This document shows, piece after piece, positions 37,485-47,631 of a DNA stretch of 64,000 bases; position 1 is the stretch's first letter, and every line of letters begins with the position of its first letter. The position numbers were made by a program, and so were the translations under genes. A model generated the notes under the pieces. It was not told where the DNA came from. It worked only from the letters and a program-made list of their open reading frames with translations, and made no database searches. Source of the DNA: Leishmania infantum JPCM5 (Eukaryota > Euglenozoa > Kinetoplastea > Trypanosomatida > Trypanosomatidae); assembly GCF_000002875.2 (NCBI RefSeq), contig NC_009398.2, positions 5,001 through 69,000 on the forward strand, written 5' to 3'.

Positions 37485-38567
37485 ATGGCCTACTACACAG
37501 CGGAGGAAATCACTGATCGTCGCATCAACGAGGATGACGGCGCCATCGAGTACGCCGTAAAGTGGGAGGGGTTTGCTGGCGAAATCACGTGGGAGAAGCG
37601 CCACCAGTTAACAGAGAACTGCGCGGAGACGGTTCAGGCAGTGGACCAGCGGTGCATGGACGCCACTGATGAGGAACTCGAACGTTGGCGTGACGGCAAG
37701 TGGAAGCGTGGCGCGAAACGAGCGCACGATTCACCACCGCTAGTAAGCACCGCAACGGAGCGGCGAAAACGCAGTCGATCTGTCTCTCCGGCTGCAGTGG
37801 AGGACCTGGAGCAGGTGGAAGTACTAAATGGGCTTCTCCTTCGTCCTCCACGAGGCGACAGTCGCAACGACGATGCGTGCGGTGCCCAGCACGCCGAGGA
37901 GGAGGGGACGATCCTGATGCTGGGCGAGGTGGTCTTGGCGGAGGAGGCGTCGGCCATCTTGAACGGCACCGGCGGCTACCGGAAGAAGCGTAAGACCGCA
38001 ACCGTCAGCACCGCCGTCGCCCTTCACACCGCCCCGGCTCTAGACATCGAGAAGCGCTGGCGTGACATGCACGGACAGAGCCTCCTCCACAGCATCGAAG
38101 TCGCGCGGTCGGTCACTCCTTTTCACCCGCACTTTCGCCTCCACGGGTGCGACCCGGCAACGCGGTGCGCGATGGCGCTGGAGGTGGAGCGGTCCTCACA
38201 CCTGCGCATCATCAGCATCGCGCCTCCGCTCATGACGCATAGCGGCGCAGTGTTTGGGCTGCCCGTGGCGCTAGGCCCTCTTGTGGGGGAGAAGGATGTG
38301 GAGCAGCTACGACAGAGCGTGCAGCTCGAGTCTCCGCTCTTCGGTAGTGCTGCTCAAGAGCTTGTGAAGCCTCATGTGGAGCAGATGGTTGTGCGGTACA
38401 TCATTCCCGAGGTGACGCCTGCCACCGTTGACGACCCCGCCACTCCCACCACTGAGTTGTTCCCTGCTCACGGTCGCATCGCCTCAATGCCACTCTCGGT
38501 CTTCCGGGTGGTGTTTCCACAGCTGCTCATCGACTACCTGCTCACGAACTCCGTCGTTCTGCGTTGA
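37485..38567 (+). CDS. HP1-like chromodomain protein
   Basis: A 360-residue protein. Residues 4-53 form a chromodomain: YTAEEITDRRINEDDGAIEY then AVKWEGFAGEITWEKRHQL, with the aromatic positions (Tyr, Trp, Trp) that read methyl-lysine in HP1/Polycomb. A basic, Ser/Arg-rich linker with likely nuclear localisation signals follows (KWKRGAKRAH, ATERRKRSRS). The C-terminal 40 residues (SMPLSVFRVVFPQLLIDYLL) look like the end of a chromoshadow domain, but only weakly. The role is probably binding modified histones to organise chromatin. It lies 2.3 kb after a MYST acetyltransferase gene; co-location in a polycistronic unit does not prove shared function. Confidence 0.8.
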   Translation: MAYYTAEEITDRRINEDDGAIEYAVKWEGFAGEITWEKRHQLTENCAETVQAVDQRCMDATDEELERWRDGKWKRGAKRAHDSPPLVSTATERRKRSRSVSPAAVEDLEQVEVLNGLLLRPPRGDSRNDDACGAQHAEEEGTILMLGEVVLAEEASAILNGTGGYRKKRKTATVSTAVALHTAPALDIEKRWRDMHGQSLLHSIEVARSVTPFHPHFRLHGCDPATRCAMALEVERSSHLRIISIAPPLMTHSGAVFGLPVALGPLVGEKDVEQLRQSVQLESPLFGSAAQELVKPHVEQMVVRYIIPEVTPATVDDPATPTTELFPAHGRIASMPLSVFRVVFPQLLIDYLLTNSVVLR

Positions 38568-39070
38568 TAGATTTGGGCCAGATGAGGGAGTAACTGCCTG
38601 CTCACTCGCACTCTTTCACCTCCTGCACTGCACCGTGGCATGTGCGTGAAGCTGCTACATTATGGATGTATATGGGCGCGTGTGTTCGTCTTGCTCTGCC
38701 ACGTTCGCTTCTCCACCGCTCTGTGGCCAGCGCTCGTGCGTTATCTGCTCCACCACCGATGACCACTTCGGGTCTGCGTGTGGTCTTTAGTCGGGTCCTG
38801 TGGAACGCAAAGCAGAGAAAGCGGCACGAGAAGAGCGTCGGGACCACGACTTTCCGTGAATCCCATCCACACATGAGAGTTCCAAAATCATCTGTGCGGC
38901 AGCCTCCTGTGGATCCTGCCTTGCACAACACTCGTGCCAATGTGCACAGGAGCCACTCTCCGCCCCGCTCTTCTTCTCACAGGTGGGCATCGCGCACTGC
39001 TCCTCCCCCGGCCCCCCTCTCTCGCTGTGAAGATCTTCGGCACGAGCGCCTCTTTTTCTTCGGCTTCAGA
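38568..39070. other. Intergenic region before a decayed gene
   Basis: This 503-bp stretch has no intact gene. A CT/C-rich run at about 39000-39025 and an AG near 39032 stand just before ATG 39071, as if an acceptor of the decayed gene were still present. Confidence 0.4.
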
Positions 39071-39480
39071 ATGCCCGCGGACGGCGAGCAGTCGCAGCAG
39101 GCTCAGGCGCCAGCCTGAAGCCGCGCAGCACCATCGACTAGTACGAGCGCCACTCGAGAGAGATCCAACGTCTTATCGACAACGCGGCGATGCCCCGGTC
39201 GAATGGGAAAGAGCGTCGGCTCGAAGCAGCGCTGATCACGTATTCATGCACCCCTTCTTGGACGACAGAGGCGTCGGTCTACCTCGCTGGCCACGTAGAG
39301 CTGACGCTGAGTCCGTAGATGAATCCAATGGAACCTGCGAACTCCATGGGGAAGCACCACGCTCGAGTGCAGCGAAGGAGCAGTGCTGTGAGTGCCTCAC
39401 CGCTGAGCGCGCACACCGCAGCACGTCACCGCTTCCAGCTCGATTCGACTTCTTCCTCTTTCACCACACCTCTGTTTAGC
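39071..39480 (+). pseudogene. Putative decayed protein-coding gene
   Basis: ATG 39071 starts a short reading (MPADGEQSQQAQAPA) that stops at once. A different frame then carries a very protein-like stretch, interrupted by a TAG at 39139 and reading YERHSREIQRLIDNAAMPRS onward to another TAG at about 39316. A normal trypanosomatid upstream signal precedes the ATG. I read this as a gene broken by at least one frameshift and two stops. The family is not recognised. It lies directly before SIDER2-like copy 2. Alternatively the stretches could be chance open frames in GC-rich DNA. Confidence 0.35.
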
Positions 39481-39844
39481 CCTGCAGTGGTCGTTCATAG
39501 TATGAAAGAGCGTGTGGAGGGGGGGGGACATCAGACTTGGGAAGCCTGTCTTCCTCTGCACTTTAAAAAGGATTCGCCCGCAACGGAGGAAGGTGCGGCG
39601 GACTGGAGCGACAATGCACACGCCCACCATACTAGAGGAGACGGAAAAGAAACGCGCGAGGAAGCACGACTTGCCGGCCAACGTTTGGGGGAGATGCCGT
39701 GGCCACCTTCTACGCAAGTTCGACGGCTTCGAAACTGCATTGTCCAAAGAGCAGGGGCTCTTGCCACACCCGCTCCTCGGCACGCGCATAGCTGGATGCT
39801 CACGCGTCTCGGTGCCTGTCCACACCATAGTTTGATGGCAGGCG

Positions 39845-40314
39845 GACACCCCCGTATGTGGCATCTCACGATCCAGCACCCCACCCTCTAGCCCTGCCCG
39901 ATGCCGAGCCGCTTCTGGTCGTGACAGGCTCTGGCGCCCACGACGTAGGATGGGGAGGTCAGAACGCGCTTGCGCCATCCATATGGTAGGCGGAGCGTCA
40001 GTGTGAGTCGAGCACACCCCACCTGACCCTCAATGCCTACCGGTGGTGGGGAGCCTGAGCCACCCCGAGGGGGATTCACCAGGTGGCGGCCGGCAGAACG
40101 GGGGAGCGCCTGTGCGGCAACCTGCGAGGTTGGGGACGGATGGAGTTTGGTGCAGAGCCCGAGCTGGGATGTCTGGGTCGGTGCACAGCTGTAACGCATG
40201 TGCCTACGGCGTGCTGCTTTGCACCACGCGATGGGGGCCTGTGGCGGGCCCGGTAGAGCGGATTCGAATTCGTGTTGCGTGGCAGAAAATTCGCAGGCTG
40301 AGCAGCAAAGTTGT
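39845..40314. mobile_element. SIDER2-like retroposon, copy 2
   Basis: Same orientation as, and identical to, 17287-17756 except G at 40089 for A; no indels, since the offset stays 22,558 throughout. The left flank (about 39790-39844) also reads like SIDER2 in my memory, so this copy may be longer than the first, with the true 5' end to the left. It is followed directly by unique sequence with no A-tail. There is no gene inside; the open frames on either strand are shared by both copies and lack coding character. Confidence 0.7.
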
Positions 40315-41882
40315 CAGCGCCTTTTTCAGGAGGATGCAACTGTGTCGGAAGGGCGACGGGGCTTCACCGTGCCACCAGCGAAGCAGTGTATGACGGGAAG
40401 CATGCAATGCAAGGAAGGTGTCGGGGGACCGAAGTGTGGTCGTGCCCATGTGCGCCATACGTAAGGCCGTGCACACTCGCATCTCGCTTTGAGCCGGCCG
40501 CCGTCATCGTCCTCGGCGTCAACAGAGTCGCTCTCCATTCGTTTCGTCTGATGCTCGCTCGTGGTCCATTTCACGAGGCTCTCGACATCCATCAACCTTA
40601 CGCGCCTGTGCCTCCCAGACTGGTCGCGGCCTCTCTCGCCCCTTTTTGTCCTTGCCCCGTCTGAATCGTATCTCTTTTAGGACGGTGTATTGTCCCTCTG
40701 CCCACCCCTCAACACCGCGTCTGCTCACGCCACCCCCATCTTCTCTCGTGGTTTGCTTCACGGCCTCGATGCAACACCGCCACACACGCATGCAATGTGT
40801 GCCCCTCTTCACCGCCCTCCCTCCTTCGCTGAGCACGCCGCACACACACGTGAAGCAAAAGACATGTGTGCGTGGACAGCACACCGACAAATTGCGCATG
40901 CGACCCACACCCACCACGACTACGTGCTTCCCCTTCTCTCGGGCCTCCGCTGCCGCATCGTCACATCCTTGTGGTGTTCGCTTTCTCTGCTATACCTCAC
41001 TTCACTGTCACAGCTGGGACATCCATACATGTAAACGCACAACCGCCGCCCCTCCCCCTCCACCCCGCTACGCTCCATTCGCACGGCCCTCTCCCCCTCC
41101 ATCCCCTGCGCGTGTGCGTGTGTGTAGAACCTTTTCGAAACGCAGTTTTCAGGAGTGCGTCTGCCCTCAAGAGACAGAAAACAAAGAAAGACGTATACCT
41201 ATATACGCAAGCCCCTCCCGCACAGACAAGCATTGCCCACTACACGCGCAGACGAAGACAGACAGACACAGACACACGCACACACACGCAGATTCACCAG
41301 GTCCATTCGCAGACGCACTTGCAGATCTCTTGTCGCGTTTTTCCCTCTCCTTTTCGGCCCCCGTCCGCTTGAAGAGTTAAACACGGTTGGTGGTAGCCGC
41401 CCACGCATTGTGGCACCACTCGCATTCACGCAAGCGCAGACAACTAGACAAGGTGCCCCGTGCGTGCATATCGATCCTCCCCCCCTCCGCCTAAGCTGGC
41501 GAAGTGCCTTTGCGGAGTGCCGTCGCTGCTGGAGTGCGTCGGGTACACGTGTTCCACAAGCACACGCGCGCGACAGCGACGCACAAGCACGCATACAGAG
41601 ATATATATGCACATATAAGAACGGATCTTGTGACAGTTAACGCTGCTGCTGCTGCTGCAGTGGACAGCGACACATCGTGCAGATACGAAAAGACGCGCTT
41701 GACGAGTTACAAATAGAAGCAGCGCGTGAACGGCACTGGCCATCAGCGCAGTGCTATTCACATCTCACCCACCCACCCACTCATCCCTCTCCCGATCCTG
41801 CCCGAAGTGGCACAATTCCATCAGAAAGCGTACCGTGTACGTTGATCATCCACACGCAGAGAAATCTCTGCCGCAGCTCCTC
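40315..41882. other. Intergenic region
   Basis: About 1.6 kb with no gene that I can support. It contains C/T- and CA-rich DNA typical of these spacers, a run of CTG units at 41642-41658, and pyrimidine-rich stretches at about 41760-41800 before ATG 41883. Confidence 0.5.
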
Positions 41883-43940
41883 ATGCCGCAGCTCCAGCAG
41901 CTTTCCACACATCGTGCAGCAGGGTCTGCGCAGCCGTTCATAAAGCACCCAGATGCGCCGCAGCCATCGACGGCATCCTTTCATGCGCCGGCCACGCCGG
42001 TTCCCAGAGCAGTCTTGTTCAATACAGCAGGCGGGTTCGCGTATCAGGTGATGACCTCAGCTATCGAAAAAGCAAAGGCACCGACAGTGAGTATCTTCAC
42101 AGTGCGCCGAATTCCAGTCGCCAACTCCCGCGCTCTATCTCTGCACCTCGCTGCGGCCGCAAGCTGCAGGTTGCCGTTCTGCGTCGTTGAAGGTGGAGTG
42201 ACGTGGAGCGATGTGGTGATGACGTTGATGCTGCCTCAGCCGGAGCGACCCCCTTCCCATATGGGTTGGAACGTGCAGGTGCTTGGCCAGGACGTCGACA
42301 GCGGTGCCTGGGTCCCCATCACGCCCTCTCTATCCTCGCGACTGGAGACGCGTTACTTCCTGTGCACCGACGTCGAGGTGCTGTTTGGGCACTACCAGAC
42401 CTCTGTTCTCTACATGCAGGCAATTCCGCTGACGGCTGAGACGGCTGGGCCCGACTGGCGCACCCCGTTGCAGCAGAGCTCCGCCGCCGGTGCTGCACCG
42501 CCCCCCGCGCCCATCAAGGCGCCACGCCGAGGGAGTGCGTTCGCACCGAGCAGCAGCGCCTCCCAGCCGCGCGCCACCACCGGTGCGGATACCGCATCTG
42601 CACGACTGGCAGGCAAGGCGAGGCCTTGCAGCCTGAGTGCCGACTTAGGTCTTGCCGCGCAAGCGCCATCGACGCCACCCCTCAGCCCTCCATCGGCGCA
42701 TGCTATGTGGTCGCTCGCCGCCTTTGTGAAACAGCAGGAGCGCTGGGGTCGTCGTTGTCAAGAGTTGCGGCAGCGCGCGGCGGGTGTGACGCCTCGGGAA
42801 GCGCTGCAGCAGGTGCGTGAGGAGCTGCGATTTTGCCGTGCCGCTTTTGGCGTTGACGGAGTCGTCGCACCCACCTGTGCCGACAAGGGTGTCGCCACGT
42901 GGGCACTTAGCCTGCTGGAGCACCAGTGCACAACGCTGGCCGACTACGTATATGCCGCGTGCACAGAAGGGCGCAACGATCACCGGTTTCTTCTTCGGCT
43001 GGCTCGCAGTCGTCTTGGTCGCGCCTTTCAGCTGGCTTGCAAGGTCATCCATGTCGCAGACTCGGTGCTCAGCGCTGCCGGGGCAGCAGATGACGCCGGC
43101 GTCGTCTTGTCTGACTTTCCTCGCGACTGGCTGGCGCTTCTGCTGGCCTCGCTGCGCCTGCGCAGTCTTCGGCACCTGGCTCTGGCGCGCGCCTGCGGGG
43201 CTGTGTCGAATGGGAAGCCGCAGTCACCGTGGACGATGGAGGCCCTCGTTGATGAGGCGGTCCAGACGGCCGGTTGGATCCTCGAGGCGCTCTTCAGCAT
43301 CTGCGAGCGCGGCGAAATACCTGGACTGGCGCAAGCCGCGCTGGCGGAGACGTTACTGACATGCGCCCTCTCTCTCGCTGAACTGGCGGCGTATCTTTCC
43401 ACCAACACGTCGCATCGCTGCGAACTGATGGCAGCGGCAGTGCACGTCTGCCGCGTACGCTTCCAGCTTACACGTGGCGACGGCGATGCTCACTGGCTGC
43501 CGCAGTGTGTGAGCGACGTGGTGGCTCGCATGCAGACCAAGTTTAGCAGGATACCGCTGACGTCATCGGCCTTTACCGAGTACGCCGCCCTCATTCGGCA
43601 GCTGCGAGACTCTGCCGAGTGCGCGGAGATGTGCAACAGGCCAGCTGCTGCGCACGCTGGCGCCCCACCAGCGGACGTCCAGCCAGAACCACTGCCGTTG
43701 GGATATACTGTTACGCGCCTCCCGGTCACGGCAGCGGTGGATGCGGCTTTTGTGCGCGGCAACACACTGGTGCGTGAGCTCCGCCGCACCGCCGCGGCGG
43801 TGCAGAGGGCAGTTCAGCGGAGCTCGACTGCGCCTTCATCGTGGAAAGACCCGCCTCAGTCTCCGTATCGCCGCACCGGCCCTGAGAGTACTGAGCACTG
43901 CCAGACCCGCTCATCGCCACAAGCGTCAGAGGCGACGTAG
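41883..43940 (+). CDS. Hypothetical protein
   Basis: A 685-residue protein that I do not recognise. An N-terminal beta-rich part of about 150 residues (SIFTVRRIPVANSRALSLHL ... WSDVVMTLMLPQPE ... LCTDVEVLFGHYQTSVLYMQ) is followed by a low-complexity Ala/Ser/Pro linker (about 185-265). The rest is a long Ala/Leu/Arg/Cys-rich helical region that may form helical repeats (SLAAFVKQQERWGRRCQELR; LLALLLASLRLRSLRHLALA). There is no membrane segment, zinc or nucleotide motif. The frame opens at a GTG (41751); ATG 41883 is the first ATG, and ATG 42051 is an alternative close to the first well-structured part. Confidence 0.68.
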   Translation: MPQLQQLSTHRAAGSAQPFIKHPDAPQPSTASFHAPATPVPRAVLFNTAGGFAYQVMTSAIEKAKAPTVSIFTVRRIPVANSRALSLHLAAAASCRLPFCVVEGGVTWSDVVMTLMLPQPERPPSHMGWNVQVLGQDVDSGAWVPITPSLSSRLETRYFLCTDVEVLFGHYQTSVLYMQAIPLTAETAGPDWRTPLQQSSAAGAAPPPAPIKAPRRGSAFAPSSSASQPRATTGADTASARLAGKARPCSLSADLGLAAQAPSTPPLSPPSAHAMWSLAAFVKQQERWGRRCQELRQRAAGVTPREALQQVREELRFCRAAFGVDGVVAPTCADKGVATWALSLLEHQCTTLADYVYAACTEGRNDHRFLLRLARSRLGRAFQLACKVIHVADSVLSAAGAADDAGVVLSDFPRDWLALLLASLRLRSLRHLALARACGAVSNGKPQSPWTMEALVDEAVQTAGWILEALFSICERGEIPGLAQAALAETLLTCALSLAELAAYLSTNTSHRCELMAAAVHVCRVRFQLTRGDGDAHWLPQCVSDVVARMQTKFSRIPLTSSAFTEYAALIRQLRDSAECAEMCNRPAAAHAGAPPADVQPEPLPLGYTVTRLPVTAAVDAAFVRGNTLVRELRRTAAAVQRAVQRSSTAPSSWKDPPQSPYRRTGPESTEHCQTRSSPQASEAT

Positions 43941-45019
43941 CCCCTACGGTCAGGTGAAGAGTTGCGCACAGGGGTGCCCCTGTTCTCGGCGAAAGGTGCA
44001 CTCCGTCCCGACACCTTAGGAGGAGCACCGTCTGCGTTGTGATTGGAGTCTGCGCTCGCCTTTAGCGGTTTTCTCTACTCCCTCCCGCCCACCTACTCAG
44101 GTGTGCGTGCTGCGCAGCCAGTGCCGCTGCTCCTCTCGCGATGGTGCCATGGCCCCCATGTCACCGCAATCCTCTTTCAGACAAGCACAGGCGCTGTATC
44201 TATGGGTGCGTCTGTGTGTCGCCGACTCGGCCTCCCTTGTCTTCCTCGTTTCTTCTCTCCGTCTCTCGGCTTTACACCTCTGCCCATGCCACAGTTATGT
44301 TGCACCCCCCTCTCCCTACTTTCTCTCGATCCCATCCGCGATACCGCACGGACAGCGCCGCAGCGTCTGTGCACGTCTATGTGGATCTGCTCAGAACAAC
44401 GCTCTGTTTTCTTAACTAGTATGGGTCTTCCTGCTCCTCCGAATTCCTTCTGCGTCTTCTCCGTTCGTGGTTGTTGTCGCAGGGCCGCAACCCTCATCTG
44501 CTGTGGCTTCCCGACGCGCGTTTAGGGCCCCGGGCGTCTCTTGCAGCTATGCGCCCGCCACCGTACCGCGTCACGGAACTCGAATCGTGCGCACGGATGT
44601 ATATGCATGAAGGCACTTCTGCACGCCGCACCGCATCCTTCTTATTCGCCAAGCTGTGGGTTAGGGGCCGCATGCGCTTGGAAGGGTGAAGAGTGGGTGG
44701 GCGCACCTTGTCCACCGTGAGTCTATATGTGCGAGCACCCGCCACCATCGCGTCGTTGGTCAACGGCCGATCCTTCACACGTACCCTTTCCTCGCGGCAC
44801 CGTGCCATACTTCTCCGTTTCTTCTTCTCTACCCCTCTCCCGTGTCGGCCTCTCCTTGTAATCCCACTGGTGTGTGGTGATACACCACAACGAGGTGTGC
44901 ACGCATTTCGCTCTCTCTACCACGCAGCAAGTCCGCCCACTGTGCGCACACGACACCTCTATCGCTCTTTTCTACTGCCCACCCGCCCACCCCTACCCCT
45001 CCCACACCTCAGCGACACC
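43941..45019. other. Intergenic region
   Basis: A 1.1-kb stretch with no convincing gene; a 160-residue frame at 44043-44525 has no family features and mostly reads the CT-rich strand. The end (44965-45012) is an excellent pyrimidine tract plus AG just before ATG 45020. Confidence 0.5.
44965..45012 (+). promoter_or_regulatory. Putative spliced-leader acceptor of M32 carboxypeptidase
   Basis: Long C/T-rich tract ending in CTCAG with AG at 45011-45012, eight bases before ATG 45020. It excludes the much longer upstream frame open from 44693. Confidence 0.6.
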
Positions 45020-46534
45020 ATGCAGGCGTACGAGGAGCTGAAGCAGCTGCATCGAAAGCTGCACAACCTTCGGCACCTTCTTGCCCTAGGTGAGTGGGAC
45101 ATGCATACCATGATGCCGCCGAAGGGCGCAACGGCTCGCGCGAACGCGCTTGCGGAGCTGGAGGCACACGTGCACCAGCTTCACACAGCGCCACGCGTTG
45201 CGCTCCTTTTGAAGGAGGCGCTGCTGGTTAAGGACGAACTCGCCGAGGTGGACCGCGCGAACCTCCGCGAAATGGTGCGCCTGCACGAGCTTGCGTCGCA
45301 GCTGCCGGAGGAGCTGCTGCGGCGCAGGACGCGGCTGACAACGCTGGCGCAGCAGCTGTGGGTAAAATGCCGCGCGGAAAACGACATTGCTGCGTGGCTG
45401 CCGACGCTGCAGGAGCTGGTGGACCTCGAGCGCGAGGAGGGCCGCCTTCGAGCGGGCACAAGCGGGAAGTCCCCGTACGACGCGCTGCTCGGCGCCAACG
45501 AGCCCGGGATGACGGTTGCGAAGCTGGACGCAATCTACGCGGACATCAAGTCTTGGCTGCCGGCGCTGTACAAGGAGGTGCTGGAGAACCGAAAGGACAT
45601 GGGCGCGAGCCTCACTGAGCTGCAGACGCCGATCTCGAAGGAAAAGCAGATTGCTCTTGGCCGGCAGCTGATGACGGACGTGTGGAAGTACGACTGGGGC
45701 GCGGGTCGCTACGACGAGGCGCCGCACCCGTTTGGTGGGATGGTGAAGGAGGACGTGCGGATGACGTACTACTGGTCGCCGGACAACTACACCAAGTGCC
45801 TGCTGGCGACGATCCACGAGACAGGACACGCCAAATACGAGCAGAACTGCGGGCCGCGCGAGCTGCTTGGGCAGCCGGTGTGCGAGGCGCGATCCGGCGG
45901 CATCCACGAGACGCAGTCGCTGCTGGCGGAGAGGATGATAGCCAAGTCCGCTGCGTTCGCCGAGTACCTGACGCCGCTGCTGGAGCTGCACCTTGGCGCG
46001 CAGCCAGGGCTGACGGTGGAGAACGTGCGCAAGATCAACCAGCTGGTGAAGCCGAGCTACATCCGGACGCTTGCAGACGAGGTGGGTTACTCTCTCCACG
46101 TGATCCTGCGCTACGAGATCGAGCGCGACCTGATCGAGGGGCGCCTGGAGGCGGTGGACGTGCCGCGGGTGTGGGACGAAAAGATGAAGGAGTACATGGG
46201 CCTGGAGACGCTTGGGCGCGACGACCTCGGGTGCCTACAGGACATTCACTGGGCTGCCGGCTATTGGGGGAGTTTTCCCGCCTACACGATCGGCGCCATC
46301 GGCGCTGCGCAGCTGATGGCGGCCATCCGCCAGCAGCTGGGTGACGACGTCGTGACGCAGTGCATCCGCACGGGCCACATCGACCCCATCTTGGCCAAGC
46401 AGAAGGAGATGATCTGGGACCTGGGCTGCCTGCTCGAGACGGGCGAGCTGCTTATCAAGGCAACCGGCGAGCCGCTGAACCCGCGCCACCTGCGCGAGCA
46501 CCTGGAGCGCCGCTACCTGCGCAATGAGGACTGA
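45020..46534 (+). CDS. Metallocarboxypeptidase, family M32
   Basis: A 504-residue zinc peptidase that removes C-terminal amino acids, probably cytosolic. M32 enzymes are common in prokaryotes and trypanosomatids but absent from most animals. The zinc site is HETGH at 266-270, with third ligand Glu297 in GIHETQS. Other M32 signatures are HPFGG, DVRMTYYW (DxRxT), RTLADEVGYSLHVILRYEIE and WAAGYWGSFPAYTIGA. Length is close to the 499-residue family norm and homology starts directly at MQAYEELKQLHRKL. Nothing is missing. Codon use is strongly GC-biased, unlike the left end of the window. Confidence 0.96.
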   Translation: MQAYEELKQLHRKLHNLRHLLALGEWDMHTMMPPKGATARANALAELEAHVHQLHTAPRVALLLKEALLVKDELAEVDRANLREMVRLHELASQLPEELLRRRTRLTTLAQQLWVKCRAENDIAAWLPTLQELVDLEREEGRLRAGTSGKSPYDALLGANEPGMTVAKLDAIYADIKSWLPALYKEVLENRKDMGASLTELQTPISKEKQIALGRQLMTDVWKYDWGAGRYDEAPHPFGGMVKEDVRMTYYWSPDNYTKCLLATIHETGHAKYEQNCGPRELLGQPVCEARSGGIHETQSLLAERMIAKSAAFAEYLTPLLELHLGAQPGLTVENVRKINQLVKPSYIRTLADEVGYSLHVILRYEIERDLIEGRLEAVDVPRVWDEKMKEYMGLETLGRDDLGCLQDIHWAAGYWGSFPAYTIGAIGAAQLMAAIRQQLGDDVVTQCIRTGHIDPILAKQKEMIWDLGCLLETGELLIKATGEPLNPRHLREHLERRYLRNED

Positions 46535-47631
46535 GGAGTGGAAGCAGTGCTTGTTGCCGTCCTTTGAGCTTGCGTTCTGCTGTCTGGCCCCCTCCCCTTT
46601 CCCTGCCAACGTCAGCAAGCCCCGGCCTCGCCGTGCGCGTGGTGCTCCGTGCAACCTTGTGTGTGTTCTGTCATGCTCCCTCTCTCCTCGAGATGACATC
46701 GGCAAACTCCGTGTGCCCACGATCGCATGCGAAGGTAACTTTTATTGATGTTTTGATTTCGTTTTTTTTTGTTTGGTCTGATTTTTCAGTGCACGAACGA
46801 CGCAGTGCGCGGTCTGTGCGTGGGTCGGTGTGGTAGACGACACGCACAGGCACACGCGCGTACGCAGATGTCGGCACGTTTTTACTTTCCCTTTTTATCG
46901 CTCTGATTATTCTGTTTTGACACGATGCACCGCCGCCTCACCGCTGGCTAGCTGCTGCGCTGGGTCACTCAAAAGTCTTACATCCACTCCGCTTCTATAT
47001 ACTATTTCCGCCCACGCCCATCGACACACCGGTGGGTGGGTCCCTCAAAGAAAAGAGACGACAAAAACGCGGCTGAGGTCCCTCGCACCGTTCATGTGCC
47101 GCTTCGCTTTCACGCGCCTCACGGCCTGAACCGCCCTCCTCCTCCCCTCTCAGTCCACCACGGCTGCTGTTGTGCAGCACGGTGGCGCCAGCGGGACTGC
47201 CCTGAACCTGGAAATCCGCCCAGTTGTGGTGCTGGATGGTGTTTTGACGTTCTACGCAGCCCCCCCCCAAGGTCGCTTGCTGTAGCCGTTTCACCTCTCG
47301 TCTGCCACCTAGACTCAACAGCTGGAGAAGTCTTCGCGCACTCTACGGCGCGTGCAAGCTTGAATATATAGTCGCACCTGCCAACTGTACGGTTGTGCGC
47401 ATCGTATGGCACCGCCCGTCCCTCCCTCCCTCTCAGAGAGCTGCCAGCTCCATTGAAGCATTCGCCCCTCCCCCGCTCCCTATTCTCTCTTCTCATCACC
47501 CTCGCGCACGTGCGTGCACAACACGACTTCCGAAGTTGCTCTCTCGCCCACACCCACACCCACGCCCATCAGTCTTAAAGTTTTGCGCCCGCCTCCTCGA
47601 CAGCCTTCATTGTATTCAAAACGGAGCGAAG
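46535..47631. other. Intergenic region
   Basis: A 1.1-kb stretch with no gene. T-rich DNA lies near 46740-46785. CT-rich tracts at about 47420-47445 and 47465-47500 with AGs at 47533-47580 precede ATG 47632. Confidence 0.5.

Noticed and set aside
45086..46099. 337-codon - strand frame opposite the M32 gene
   Set aside because: Antisense shadow of a clearly identified peptidase; Arg/His/Leu/Val-rich without motifs.
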